Source: Lachnospiraceae bacterium
Lineage (GTDB): Bacteria; Bacillota_A; Clostridia; Lachnospirales; Lachnospiraceae
Length of the DNA stretch: 14,793 bases
Assembly: GCA_024699595.1 (NCBI GenBank)
Contig: JAILPG010000327.1
Coordinates: forward strand, 1-14,793
Direction of reading: 5' to 3'
Shown here: piece after piece, positions 7,214-14,636 of the stretch
Numbering within the stretch: position 1 is the stretch's first letter
How the letters are laid out: the number at the start of each line of letters is the position of its first letter
Notes under the pieces: generated by a model
Told to the model about the DNA's origin: nothing
Database searches by the model: none
The model's input: the letters and a program-made list of their open reading frames with translations, nothing else
Translations under genes and position numbers: made by a program

Positions 7214-8218
7214 TCATGAAAAAGGATATTCTTTATGCTTAAACGCATATATAAGTTCATTCCCGACGCTTAATACATGTCTGTAATCGGGCACCTCGTC
7301 CCTTGTATACCACGATGCCTCAGACAGCTCGCTCTCCTGCATCGTTATCGTGTCATCCCCGTCAAGCTCCGCAGTATAGCCTATCATCTGGGCGCCGGAC
7401 ATGCCCCAGGGCTGGTTCCTGTAATACCTTATGTTCTTTACGTTTATACCTACCTCTTCCTTTACTTCCCGTACGAGCGCATCTTCAAAGGACTCTCCGA
7501 TCTCCACAAAACCCGATACCAGGGCAAGCTTCTTATAATAAGTAAGCTTGTTTCTTACAAGCAGGATCTTATCACCGTTTGTGATGGCTACGATTATAGC
7601 AGGTGATATCTTAGGATATTCCACCATGCCGCACTTTTCACAGACCATGGCCCTCTCCGTATCCGAGGGTCTTGCCTTGCTCCCGCAGCAACCGCAGTAT
7701 TTTCTCGAGTTCCTCCAGCTTACCATATGGACGCCTGTCGCTGCTGCATATACCGTTAGCATGGGCGACAGTTCCCTTAAGGAATGGATACTCATAAGGA
7801 AATAATGCTTATCTTCATTTTCCGAAGCCTTAAACAGCTCTTCGCTGTTCTTATATTCGTTTATCCCGGAAAGATCGGCTTCTGTCGTAAGATAAGCCTG
7901 CCCCGATATGGAAAAAAGATACCAGGAAGCATCTATAAGCACCGAAATATCCTCTCCCGTTATCTCAGAAAGTTCCTTAAATGTCGGAAAATGTATTTCC
8001 CCATTCTCATAGCAGGCAAACACCCTGTTTCCCTTACAGCATAAAGCCAGATTGCTAGGCTCTGCCTTTCTGTTTATATATTCCGGATCGTAATGATCGG
8101 GATAGATCTCATGTATCATACCTGTTCCCCGTTTCTGTTTTTTTAGCTGATGGATCTGCTGCTTAGATAAAGCCCGAAATGTTTTCCCGTTTTCGGCATT
8201 ATCCGCATCCGCAGGCAC
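7214..8218 (-). CDS. nudC: NADH pyrophosphatase / NAD-capped RNA hydrolase NudC-like (zinc-ribbon Nudix)
   Basis: NudC-type enzymes cleave NAD(H) to NMN(H) and AMP and remove NAD caps from RNA. Visible: a zinc ribbon with Cys175, Cys178, Cys193 and Cys196, and a complete Nudix box at 236-258 (GFVEIGES...REVKEEVGI) with the catalytic Glu pair. The family's specificity signature, usually SQPWPFPxS, is reduced to NQPWGMSGAQM (268-278), so NAD(H) preference is likely but not certain. The annotated GTG start at 8218 gives 334 residues. An internal ATG at 8119 (residue 34, MIHEIYPDHYD, with GGGGA upstream) gives 301 residues and resembles the usual beginning of Firmicute homologues; either may be real. 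The gene is divergent from galK. Its downstream transcript would run antisense through tRNA-Lys. Confidence 0.88.
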   Translation of the reverse strand: MPADADNAENGKTFRALSKQQIHQLKKQKRGTGMIHEIYPDHYDPEYINRKAEPSNLALCCKGNRVFACYENGEIHFPTFKELSEITGEDISVLIDASWYLFSISGQAYLTTEADLSGINEYKNSEELFKASENEDKHYFLMSIHSLRELSPMLTVYAAATGVHMVSWRNSRKYCGCCGSKARPSDTERAMVCEKCGMVEYPKISPAIIVAITNGDKILLVRNKLTYYKKLALVSGFVEIGESFEDALVREVKEEVGINVKNIRYYRNQPWGMSGAQMIGYTAELDGDDTITMQESELSEASWYTRDEVPDYRHVLSVGNELIYAFKHKEYPFS

Positions 8219-8228
8219 CGTCTGAACC

Positions 8229-8257
8229 TTGAAAAGATGGTCATATTAATATATATT
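8229..8257 (+). promoter_or_regulatory. galK: Promoter of galK
   Basis: Plus strand: TTGAAA (8229-8234), 17-bp spacer, TATATT (8252-8257), each one mismatch from consensus. The leader is about 36 nt and carries AAAGGA about 7 nt before the galK ATG. The -35 is only 10 bp from the outer nudC start, so any nudC promoter must overlap this one. No clear operator is seen in the 82-bp gap. Confidence 0.75.
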
Positions 8258-8300
8258 TTATCATGACGGTAGAAATTTTATATAGCTGAAAGGATATTTT

Positions 8301-9578
8301 ATGAAAACCGAAGAATTAAAAAGATCCATAGCAAACGGTGAGAAGGATGAGCTGTTAAAAGACATATATGTGGATGAAAAGCTCATAGCGCATCAGAGGG
8401 AGAGATATGTAAATGCGATCTCAAGATTTGTCGAGCTCTACGGAGACAGGGATATCGAGATCTACTCCGCTCCGGGACGGACAGAGGTCGGAGGCAACCA
8501 TACCGATCACCAGCACGGCCAGGTGCTTGCAGCATCGGTAAATCTTGACGTGATAGCTATCTGCTCAAAGACTGATGACGGGATCATAAAAATAGTATCC
8601 GACAGCTATAACATAAATCCGGTAAACGTTAACGAACCGGAGAAAAGAGATGAGGAGGAAGGAACCTCCGAGGCACTTATCCGCGGAGTGGCTTCAAAGA
8701 TCATATCAGACGGCCATAAGGCAGGAGGCTTTGTCTCCTTTATGACAAGTGAGGTGTTAGTGGGTGCCGGTCTTTCATCCTCTGCAGCCTTCGAGGTAGC
8801 AGTGGGGACTATCCTTTCGGGTATGTATAACGATATGAAGTTAAGTCCCGTATACATAGCACAGATATCCCAGTATGCGGAAAATGTATACTTCGGAAAG
8901 CCCTGCGGACTGATGGATCAGATGGCATCAAGCGTCGGATGTCTTGTAAACATTGATTTTAAGGATCCTTCCAATCCCGTCGTTAACAGAGTCGATGTGG
9001 ATTTTGACAGTTTCGGCCACAGCCTGTGCATAGTGGATACCAAGGGAGACCATTCCAACCTTACTGATGAATATGCGGCAATCCCAACAGAGATGAAAAA
9101 AGTGGCTGCATTCTTCGGAAAGGACTATTTAAGAGAAGTAGATCCCAAGGATTTCTATGAAAACATAGCACAGATACGTAAAACATCCGGAGACCGGGCG
9201 ATAGTTCGTGCCATTCATTTCTTTGCAGACCACGACCGCGTGGGAAAACAGGTCGAGGCTCTTAAAAAGGGTGATTTTGACAGATTTAAAGATCTCGTCA
9301 CGGAATCCGGTGACAGCTCCTATAAATATCTGCAGAATGTGTTTGCCGTAACGGATGTGCAGAATCAGAGCGTTTCCATAGGACTTGCCCTTACTGAAAA
9401 GCTCCTTAAGGAAAAAGCCGCCTACAGAGTACACGGAGGCGGATTTGCAGGCACCATCCAGGCCTTTGTTCCGAATGATCTTGTGGATGAGTACAAGAAA
9501 GAGATAGAAAAGTGCTTTGGAAAGGATACCTGTCACGTATTAAAGATCAGAAAATACGGCGGGATGAAGGTATTATAG
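8301..9578 (+). CDS. galK: Galactokinase-like GHMP sugar kinase, variant substrate motif
   Basis: Galactokinase phosphorylates alpha-D-galactose at C1 in the Leloir pathway. The 425 residues show all three GHMP landmarks: YSAPGRTEVGGNHTDHQHG (55-73), the ATP-binding GAGLSSSAAFE (155-165) and the C-terminal VHGGGFAGTIQAF (377-389). The catalytic Asp206 is in CGLMDQM and Arg60 is kept. The sugar-binding signature, normally GEHTDYNxG, reads GNHTDHQHG here: Glu is replaced by Asn66, while His67 and Asp69 stay. This variant could alter specificity, so another hexose or an N-acetyl sugar is possible. No galT or galE lies next to it. ATG at 8301 follows AAAGGA. Its stop overlaps the stop of the convergent Nudix-PgeF gene. 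Confidence 0.87.
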   Translation: MKTEELKRSIANGEKDELLKDIYVDEKLIAHQRERYVNAISRFVELYGDRDIEIYSAPGRTEVGGNHTDHQHGQVLAASVNLDVIAICSKTDDGIIKIVSDSYNINPVNVNEPEKRDEEEGTSEALIRGVASKIISDGHKAGGFVSFMTSEVLVGAGLSSSAAFEVAVGTILSGMYNDMKLSPVYIAQISQYAENVYFGKPCGLMDQMASSVGCLVNIDFKDPSNPVVNRVDVDFDSFGHSLCIVDTKGDHSNLTDEYAAIPTEMKKVAAFFGKDYLREVDPKDFYENIAQIRKTSGDRAIVRAIHFFADHDRVGKQVEALKKGDFDRFKDLVTESGDSSYKYLQNVFAVTDVQNQSVSIGLALTEKLLKEKAAYRVHGGGFAGTIQAFVPNDLVDEYKKEIEKCFGKDTCHVLKIRKYGGMKVL

Positions 9579-10865
9579 ACAGATAACCGAGGCAAGGCTT
9601 CCCCTGTTACCCTTGGTCCCTCTGTGGGAAAAATATCTTTCGGGATCGCACATCGTGCATCCCCCCACAAGTTCTATATTCGAAGGATCAAGTCCGAGCA
9701 TTACAAGGCGGTGCCTTACCACTCCCCTCAGATCCAGCATGTATTTTTCGTTATTAACATCCAAGACCCCTGAAAAAGTATCATTTTCGGGGGTTTTTAT
9801 ATCTGATTTATAACTGCCCCTCTCATAGTAGTCTGAAGCCGCATCCCCGATAAGCTCATGTACGGCATCTATAACTTCTTTTCCGACCTCAAAGCAGCAC
9901 CTGTCTATCGCAGGACCTATGGCAGCATGGATGTCTGCAGGGTTTGATCCAAGGGAGATAAAAGCGTCGATCGCGTTCTTTTCTATATCAGAAACCGTAC
10001 CTCTCCAGCCACAGTGGACCGCACCGATAACACCTGCTTTTTTATCCTCCAAAAGCAGGGGGACACAGTCTGCGGTAAAGATCGCAAGAGGCACGTTTTT
10101 GCATGCCGTGACATATCCGTCGCAGGTATTCATATGACCTTTGCCGTAGGCAGGCCTTAAATCCGACTCATCCGCTATATGTACCCTGTTCTCATGAATC
10201 TGTTTTCCACATACAAAGCTTTTATTATCTATCCCCACGGATCCAAGAAATCTTCTCCAGTTCTCAGTGACCCTCTCTTTAATGTCGCCTCTGTTCATAC
10301 CGAGGTTAAGAGATCTGAACATGCCGTCACTGACACCGCCTTTTCTCGTCGAAAAGCCGTGTGGACAGCTGATCAGTGAGGATCTAAGCGTTTCAACATC
10401 CTCAGTCTGATCCTCTGATCTCATTAACCTGTCACCCTCGTATTCAAGCAGGAGGTCTATCCGGTCCTGTCCGTTTAAAAGAGGCTTTAAAAAATACTTA
10501 TCGCCCTCCCAGGCGGGAAGATCTAACAGCCTGTCTGCGCTTATCCATTCAAGCTCGCCCTCGTCACTAACTGTTTTAAGCGTGCCCGTATACTCAGAAG
10601 CCGAGTAGAGATACATGTCCTCATCATCCCATTTATCAGACACGAATTTCACGAGCCCGTGGAGATGGTATTTTGTAAGAGTAAGTCCGGTCTCTTCATA
10701 TACCTCACGCAGGAGACATTCCTCTGCTGTCTCGCCTTCCTCAAATTTTCCGCCTACACCGATCCATTTTCCTTCGTTTATGTCATTTTCCTTTTTGTTG
10801 CGGTGCAGCATCAGGTATTCACTTTTATCGTTTTTTATATAACAAAGAGTGGTGTTTACAGGCAC
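9573..10865 (-). CDS. pgeF: Fusion of a MutT-like Nudix hydrolase and a PgeF/YfiH (LACC1-family) purine nucleoside enzyme
   Basis: Two enzymes in 430 residues. Residues 1-about 145 are a MutT-like Nudix hydrolase (TTLCYIKND, WIGVGGKFEEGE, complete Nudix box at 39-61 ending REVYEETGL), which hydrolyses nucleoside diphosphate derivatives. Residues about 160-430 are a PgeF/YfiH domain: HGFSTRKGGVS, KQIHENRVH (His224), TADCVPLLL (Cys267), VHCGWRGT (His284) and YFSHRGTKGNRG. The Cys-His spacing of 17 matches E. coli YfiH (Cys107/His124). Members of this family have been shown to edit peptidoglycan precursors or to cleave and deaminate purine nucleosides. The open frame extends to an ATG at 10916, but I place the start at the GTG at 10865: it shares its G with the stop of the upstream GH13 gene (TAGTG), and homologous Nudix proteins begin there. 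The domain order is unusual. Confidence 0.86.
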   Translation of the reverse strand: MPVNTTLCYIKNDKSEYLMLHRNKKENDINEGKWIGVGGKFEEGETAEECLLREVYEETGLTLTKYHLHGLVKFVSDKWDDEDMYLYSASEYTGTLKTVSDEGELEWISADRLLDLPAWEGDKYFLKPLLNGQDRIDLLLEYEGDRLMRSEDQTEDVETLRSSLISCPHGFSTRKGGVSDGMFRSLNLGMNRGDIKERVTENWRRFLGSVGIDNKSFVCGKQIHENRVHIADESDLRPAYGKGHMNTCDGYVTACKNVPLAIFTADCVPLLLEDKKAGVIGAVHCGWRGTVSDIEKNAIDAFISLGSNPADIHAAIGPAIDRCCFEVGKEVIDAVHELIGDAASDYYERGSYKSDIKTPENDTFSGVLDVNNEKYMLDLRGVVRHRLVMLGLDPSNIELVGGCTMCDPERYFSHRGTKGNRGSLASVICL

Positions 10866-12418
10866 TATTCCGATCCCCACTTTACAAAGGCAGCAGAGCC
10901 GCCCTTTACGATGCATCTGCCATCCTTAACAGAGGCTCCCTTTCCGACCGAATATATGAGTTTTCCCTTTATCTTAAGCTTGCATTCCTCACCGGAAGGA
11001 TTGATGATCACGGAAATCTTCTCGTTCTTCGTAAACCTGTCATACTGCATGTAGTGGCCGGCATTTATGAACTCTATCTCTGCGGTGTTCTGTAGTGCCT
11101 CATGCTCCATCCTTACCTTTATGAGCTTTTTGATCTCATTAAGCAGGGAATCCGGATCCTTTTTTGCTGCTTCCACGGTCGGTCTCTTCTTGGAATCATC
11201 AACGGGAAGGTAGAGCTTATCCGGATCGGCATCGGAGAATCCTGCATTTTTGCTGCTGTCCCACTGCATCGGGGTCCTCGATCCCGTCCTTTCGTAGCCG
11301 CCTTCCTTGGATATGAGATCTTCCTTATACTTCATGCCTATCTCATCCCCGTAATAGATAAACGGTGCTCCGGGCATTGACAGTAGGAAGGCAAATGCAA
11401 GCTTGGCCTCATTTCCCTTTATGGTCTTTGAAAGCCTTATCATGTCATGATTTCCGGAAGGAATGCAGATAAGACCTTCCCTGTTTGTCTTTTCGTAGTT
11501 CTCCACATATTTCTTGACGAACTTCTTGCAGGTGCCCTTTCCCTTGCTGGAAAAATAGGGCTTTTTGCATCTGAACAGGTCATTATAGTGAGAGGGTCCG
11601 AAGTGAAGCAGAAAATCCATATGGAATCCGCCCTTTATGGATTTATCCGGCTCTCCCCATTCGGAGATCATTGCTGCTTCAGGATATTTTTTCCTGAGGA
11701 AATCCCTGACCTGCTGCCACAGGCTTATGGTCCCGAGCGAATCCCTGTCATATTTTACGAGGGATCCCGCCATGTCCACACGGAAGCCGTCGCAGCCCAT
11801 ATCAAGCCAAAACTTCATTATATTCATCATTTCCTTAAGGGTGGCTTTGGGGCCCTCTGCATCCATCGGCTGCTGCCACTTCTTTTCGGGCTTGTAGAAT
11901 CCGTAGTTGAGCGCCGGCTGATGGGAAAAGAAATTAACGGCAACCGCACCCTGTCTGTCACAGATCCCGGTAAGTGCACCCATGTTCTTCGGGCTTTCCC
12001 ATACGCTGTCAGACCATATGTATCTGTCGGTATATTCGTTTTTTTCGGGCTTCATTGACTCTGCAAACCATTTATGGTTTACCGAGGTATGGCCGGGTAC
12101 CAGGTCAAGCAGCACATGCATCCCCCTTTTGTGGGCTTCCTTAAAAAGCTGTTTGAGGTCATCATTGGTACCGTATCTTGGCGCAACCTTGTAGTAATCC
12201 GAGATGTCGTAGCCCGCATCAAAAAAAGGCGATTCAAAACAGGGATTGAGCCAAATAGCATTACACCCGATATCTTTTATGTAATCGAGCTTTTCTATTA
12301 TTCCCTGTATATCGCCTATGCCGTCAGCATTGCTGTCCCTAAAGGACTGGGGATATATCTGGTAAAATATCGCATTTTCAAGCCATTTTGGAATATCTGC
12401 CGTTTTCTTCTTAGTCAT
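10865..12418 (-). CDS. Cytoplasmic GH13 family alpha-glucosidase / alpha-amylase-type glycoside hydrolase
   Basis: A GH13 enzyme acting on alpha-glucosidic bonds. The 517 residues contain the barrel opening FYQIYPQSFRDSNADGIGD, region I DLVPGHTS (105-112), region II GFRVDMAG with nucleophile Asp215, region III MISEWGEP with acid/base Glu253, and region IV SGNHDMIR (His324, Asp325). SRTPMQWD (380-387) is typical of the oligosaccharide-acting branch (oligo-1,6-glucosidase, trehalose synthase and relatives); the exact substrate is open. No signal peptide, so it acts on imported oligosaccharides or internal glucan. Start is the ATG at 12418 with AAAGG about 8 nt upstream; the open frame runs on to 12601, but that extension crosses the promoter and a terminator-like hairpin and has no protein-like character. 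Region I has Gly where many members have Asn. Translation is coupled to the Nudix-PgeF gene. Confidence 0.92.
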   Translation of the reverse strand: MTKKKTADIPKWLENAIFYQIYPQSFRDSNADGIGDIQGIIEKLDYIKDIGCNAIWLNPCFESPFFDAGYDISDYYKVAPRYGTNDDLKQLFKEAHKRGMHVLLDLVPGHTSVNHKWFAESMKPEKNEYTDRYIWSDSVWESPKNMGALTGICDRQGAVAVNFFSHQPALNYGFYKPEKKWQQPMDAEGPKATLKEMMNIMKFWLDMGCDGFRVDMAGSLVKYDRDSLGTISLWQQVRDFLRKKYPEAAMISEWGEPDKSIKGGFHMDFLLHFGPSHYNDLFRCKKPYFSSKGKGTCKKFVKKYVENYEKTNREGLICIPSGNHDMIRLSKTIKGNEAKLAFAFLLSMPGAPFIYYGDEIGMKYKEDLISKEGGYERTGSRTPMQWDSSKNAGFSDADPDKLYLPVDDSKKRPTVEAAKKDPDSLLNEIKKLIKVRMEHEALQNTAEIEFINAGHYMQYDRFTKNEKISVIINPSGEECKLKIKGKLIYSVGKGASVKDGRCIVKGGSAAFVKWGSE

Positions 12419-12475
12419 ATCTGCACCTTTCTCTGTCTGTTCCGCCTTCTGTGATAACAGGCTCTGTACGAATAT

Positions 12476-12504
12476 ATCATAGCATTTACCTGCATTTTTG
12501 GAAA
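12476..12504 (-). promoter_or_regulatory. Promoter of the GH13 / Nudix-PgeF operon
   Basis: Minus strand: TTTCCA (12504-12499), 17-bp spacer, TATGAT (12481-12476) with extended TG (TGC before it). The predicted start near 12469 gives a leader of about 50 nt with AAAGG before the ATG at 12418. It lies inside the spurious N-terminal extension of the GH13 frame, which supports the shorter start. Confidence 0.7.
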
Positions 12505-12516
12505 ACAAAAAAATGC
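12492..12516. promoter_or_regulatory. Inverted repeat over the GH13 -35 element (possible operator)
   Basis: GCATTTTT (12492-12499) and AAAAATGC (12509-12516) form a perfect 8-bp inverted repeat with a 9-bp centre. The -35 hexamer (12499-12504) falls within it, so a bound regulator would block RNA polymerase. No regulator gene is in the window and the site matches no family I can name. Confidence 0.4.
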
Positions 12517-12545
12517 GCCGGTGATAAGACCTTCTGACATAAATA

Positions 12546-12575
12546 CTCCCCCGGCTTAGCTCTCTGCCGGGGGAG
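12546..12575 (-). terminator. GC-rich hairpin after the secreted-protein gene, likely terminator
   Basis: A perfect 10-bp stem, CTCCCCCGGC (12546-12555) with GCCGGGGGAG (12566-12575), and a 10-nt loop. On the minus strand it begins 23 nt after the stop codon of the secreted protein and is followed by TATTTATG, which is T-rich but not a full T run. Placement between two minus-strand genes, just before a new promoter, supports termination or mRNA 3'-end protection. Confidence 0.65.
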
Positions 12576-12597
12576 TGTGATGGATGTGATGGTATGG

Positions 12598-14331
12598 TCA
12601 TTGCTGCGGATGTGTTATTAAATATTCCTCAGCCGCTTCCTTTGCAAGGCTTGAAATACTTGCTAGATCATACTGTCGTGCTTTAGATCCTGTATTTCCA
12701 AAATAAAAAGCATCAATAAACTTATCAGCATATATATCTGCAGCAATACCTATAAAACCAGCTTCAGCTGCCAATTCATAAATATTTGTCTGAGACTTAA
12801 CAATCTCCCTTCTTTGTTCTGCCATATCAGCTTTTTCAAGCAACGATTTGATTCTTTGCCCCTCATTATTTAAGTAAAAGAGGCTATAACAATAATCTTC
12901 ACCGGATATATTAATTAAACCTACTTGATTTTCCACATCTATTTCATTTACGGATTTGTTCAATATTTGACCTGTCTTCTCCTCATCAATGGTCATCCCG
13001 ATGGTAACTCCGCCGCCTGCTTCTGTAAAGTTTGTCTTCGTTGCAGTTACCGCAGAGTTATGTGCATTCGTCCTTGCGGTTTGGAGGGATTTGCCGCTTG
13101 CGATATTACGCATGAATACTTCCAGGTATTTGCTTACATATTTGTTTATATAGTCTGCCTCCTGTTCTGGAGTCAGACCTTTTGGAAGGTTGTTCTTTCT
13201 AAAGCGGTCAAGGTCACTTTCGATATACTTTGCAAGATTCTGAGCTCCCTTCAGGGCCGCTTCGCGGGCTTTATTCAGCGATTTTCCCCCTGTAACAGCC
13301 TTGGCAAATTCGCTTTGGTAGAGGATAGCCAGTATATCTTTACTTACATATGCGGAGTCTATGGCCGCGCAGTCCTTTCCGGCAAGCTGATCTACGGTAA
13401 CGGTCACATTGTTATCAAGTACTATCGTGGTGCCTATAAGTGCGGCATTCTTAAGGCCTGTGATAACGGTATTAAGATCCGGGGCAGCGGCAGGAATCTG
13501 AGGTGCATTTACTGTCGGAGGATCGGTATTCTGGCCGGAGCCTGAACTGTCGTTATTGTTATTATCGTTATCCTGCGGCGGATCAGCCTGCGGAGCAGGT
13601 GCAGGTACCAGATTAAGAGCGGATATGATAAGGCCGAAAGCATCGGCATTTAAATCTATGGAAGCACCCAAAGCGGATATTGTCAGTACATACGAACCGT
13701 TTTCCTGTCTTGTCAGTGTATATGTGAAATTATCATTTGCATCCCTTGTACCTTCGGTGACTTCATCTCCGGTGATCTGATAACCTCTGTTTGGAGTCAG
13801 GGTTATTGTTCCCTGCTCGGATAAGTTTTTAAGATAATTCTTCTGTGTTTCCTCTTTATATGTAAATCCATTGTAAGCCGGATCATTTACATTTTCAGGT
13901 CCCGCAAAATTGACTGACCAGTACTGGTTTGTGGCCGGCGTACCGCCCACTGTCGCATCGTCAAAATTGTTTGTAACTGTTGCGTTATTTGTCCCGACAG
14001 TACCAAAATTATCGATAATGTTCAGATTATTGGTCGTGACGGTTGCAAAGTTGTTGTCTATCGTTCCGCCATTGGTCGTTACAACAGAGTCTCCGTCGTT
14101 ATTTATGATATGACCTTCATTAGTTCCGACATCATGACCATTGGTATGATCAATGTCTCCATCAACTGTGGTAATAATATCAACATCCTGTGTCAGATCA
14201 TTTGCAAGTACCGTAACGATAAGGCCCGAAACCCCACCCATCACACCAAACGGTGATATTGCAAGGGTTACAGCCATCATTGCCGCCACAGTCTTTACCG
14301 AGATCCTTTTTAACAATTCTCTGTCCTTCAT
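12598..14331 (-). CDS. Secreted protein of unknown function with Asn/Thr/Gly repeat region
   Basis: Not recognised as a named family. The 577 residues start with a signal-like segment: charged MKDRELLKR, a hydrophobic stretch at about 14-42 and a plausible cleavage after VLA (41-43). Residues about 60-130 are eight or nine irregular 7-8-residue repeats close to xTNNxGTV (for example GTNEGHI, VTTNGGTI, IDNFGTV, GTNNATV), suggesting a short beta-solenoid. Residues about 135-240 look like a beta-rich domain, then a Pro/Asn/Asp/Ser linker (242-285). The C-terminal half is mostly helical and contains an internal duplication: EFAKAVTGGKSLNKAREAA (341-359) and VFMRNIASGKSLQTARTNA (405-423). No LPxTG sorting motif or C-terminal membrane segment, so probably released or held non-covalently. 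Upstream AGGAGG and GGAAAGGAAGAGG support the ATG at 14331. The 3' part is distinctly AT-rich. Confidence 0.75.
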   Translation of the reverse strand: MKDRELLKRISVKTVAAMMAVTLAISPFGVMGGVSGLIVTVLANDLTQDVDIITTVDGDIDHTNGHDVGTNEGHIINNDGDSVVTTNGGTIDNNFATVTTNNLNIIDNFGTVGTNNATVTNNFDDATVGGTPATNQYWSVNFAGPENVNDPAYNGFTYKEETQKNYLKNLSEQGTITLTPNRGYQITGDEVTEGTRDANDNFTYTLTRQENGSYVLTISALGASIDLNADAFGLIISALNLVPAPAPQADPPQDNDNNNNDSSGSGQNTDPPTVNAPQIPAAAPDLNTVITGLKNAALIGTTIVLDNNVTVTVDQLAGKDCAAIDSAYVSKDILAILYQSEFAKAVTGGKSLNKAREAALKGAQNLAKYIESDLDRFRKNNLPKGLTPEQEADYINKYVSKYLEVFMRNIASGKSLQTARTNAHNSAVTATKTNFTEAGGGVTIGMTIDEEKTGQILNKSVNEIDVENQVGLINISGEDYCYSLFYLNNEGQRIKSLLEKADMAEQRREIVKSQTNIYELAAEAGFIGIAADIYADKFIDAFYFGNTGSKARQYDLASISSLAKEAAEEYLITHPQQ

Positions 14332-14551
14332 TTCCTCTTCCTTTCCTCCTGCACTCTTTCTTTGTTTATATGTTTGTCTGCACCTGTTTTTCTACTTCCG
14401 TATTATTGCTATTTTTCATTCAAGAAAACATTAAATATTTTCCCTTTTACTTATTAGTTGCAGCAGAAGCCGATTTTACTCACTGGGATTTTTCACAAAG
14501 ATTCGAGGTGCGTTTTGTACATGTTGCTGAAGAGACTTATGAAATGCAGGT
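14332..14551 (-). other. Intergenic leader of the secreted-protein gene
   Basis: About 220 bp of AT-rich DNA between the upstream terminator and the secreted-protein ATG. It holds a purine-rich ribosome binding region (AGGAGG near 14347, then GGAAAGGAAGAGG). A promoter is expected here, but I find no -35/-10 pair with good spacing; TAATAC near 14400 is the best -10-like hexamer. No riboswitch, repeat or credible gene is visible. Confidence 0.4.
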
Positions 14552-14585
14552 ATAAAGCAAAAGCAGCGGAGTGTTGATCCGCTGC
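14552..14585 (-). terminator. Intrinsic terminator after the 23-codon ORF
   Basis: Minus strand: perfect 8-bp stem GCAGCGGA (14585-14578) with TCCGCTGC (14570-14563), 7-nt loop TCAACAC, then TTTTGCTTTAT. It closes the small transcription unit about 50 nt after its stop codon and separates it from the secreted-protein gene. Confidence 0.85.
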
Positions 14586-14636
14586 CCGCTTATAATTCAT
14601 ATCAGAAGAGAGTTGTTGTTTTTTATTATCAGTATA

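Noticed and set aside
9580..9620. Hairpin ACCGAGG/CCTTGGT at the galK end as a terminator
   Set aside because: The stem has a wobble, the loop is long and there is no T run on either strand.
10866..10916. ATG start for the Nudix-PgeF gene at 10916
   Set aside because: It would overlap the GH13 gene by 52 nt; the GTG at 10865 gives a 1-nt overlap and the usual Nudix N-terminus.
12419..12601. 61-residue N-terminal extension of the GH13 enzyme
   Set aside because: It covers a promoter and a GC-rich hairpin and is not protein-like; the ATG at 12418 has a ribosome binding site and starts at the normal GH13 N-terminus.
12925..13545. 206-codon plus-strand open frame inside the secreted-protein gene
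   Set aside because: Cys/Tyr-rich, no ribosome binding site, and fully antisense to a gene with clear signal peptide and domain structure.
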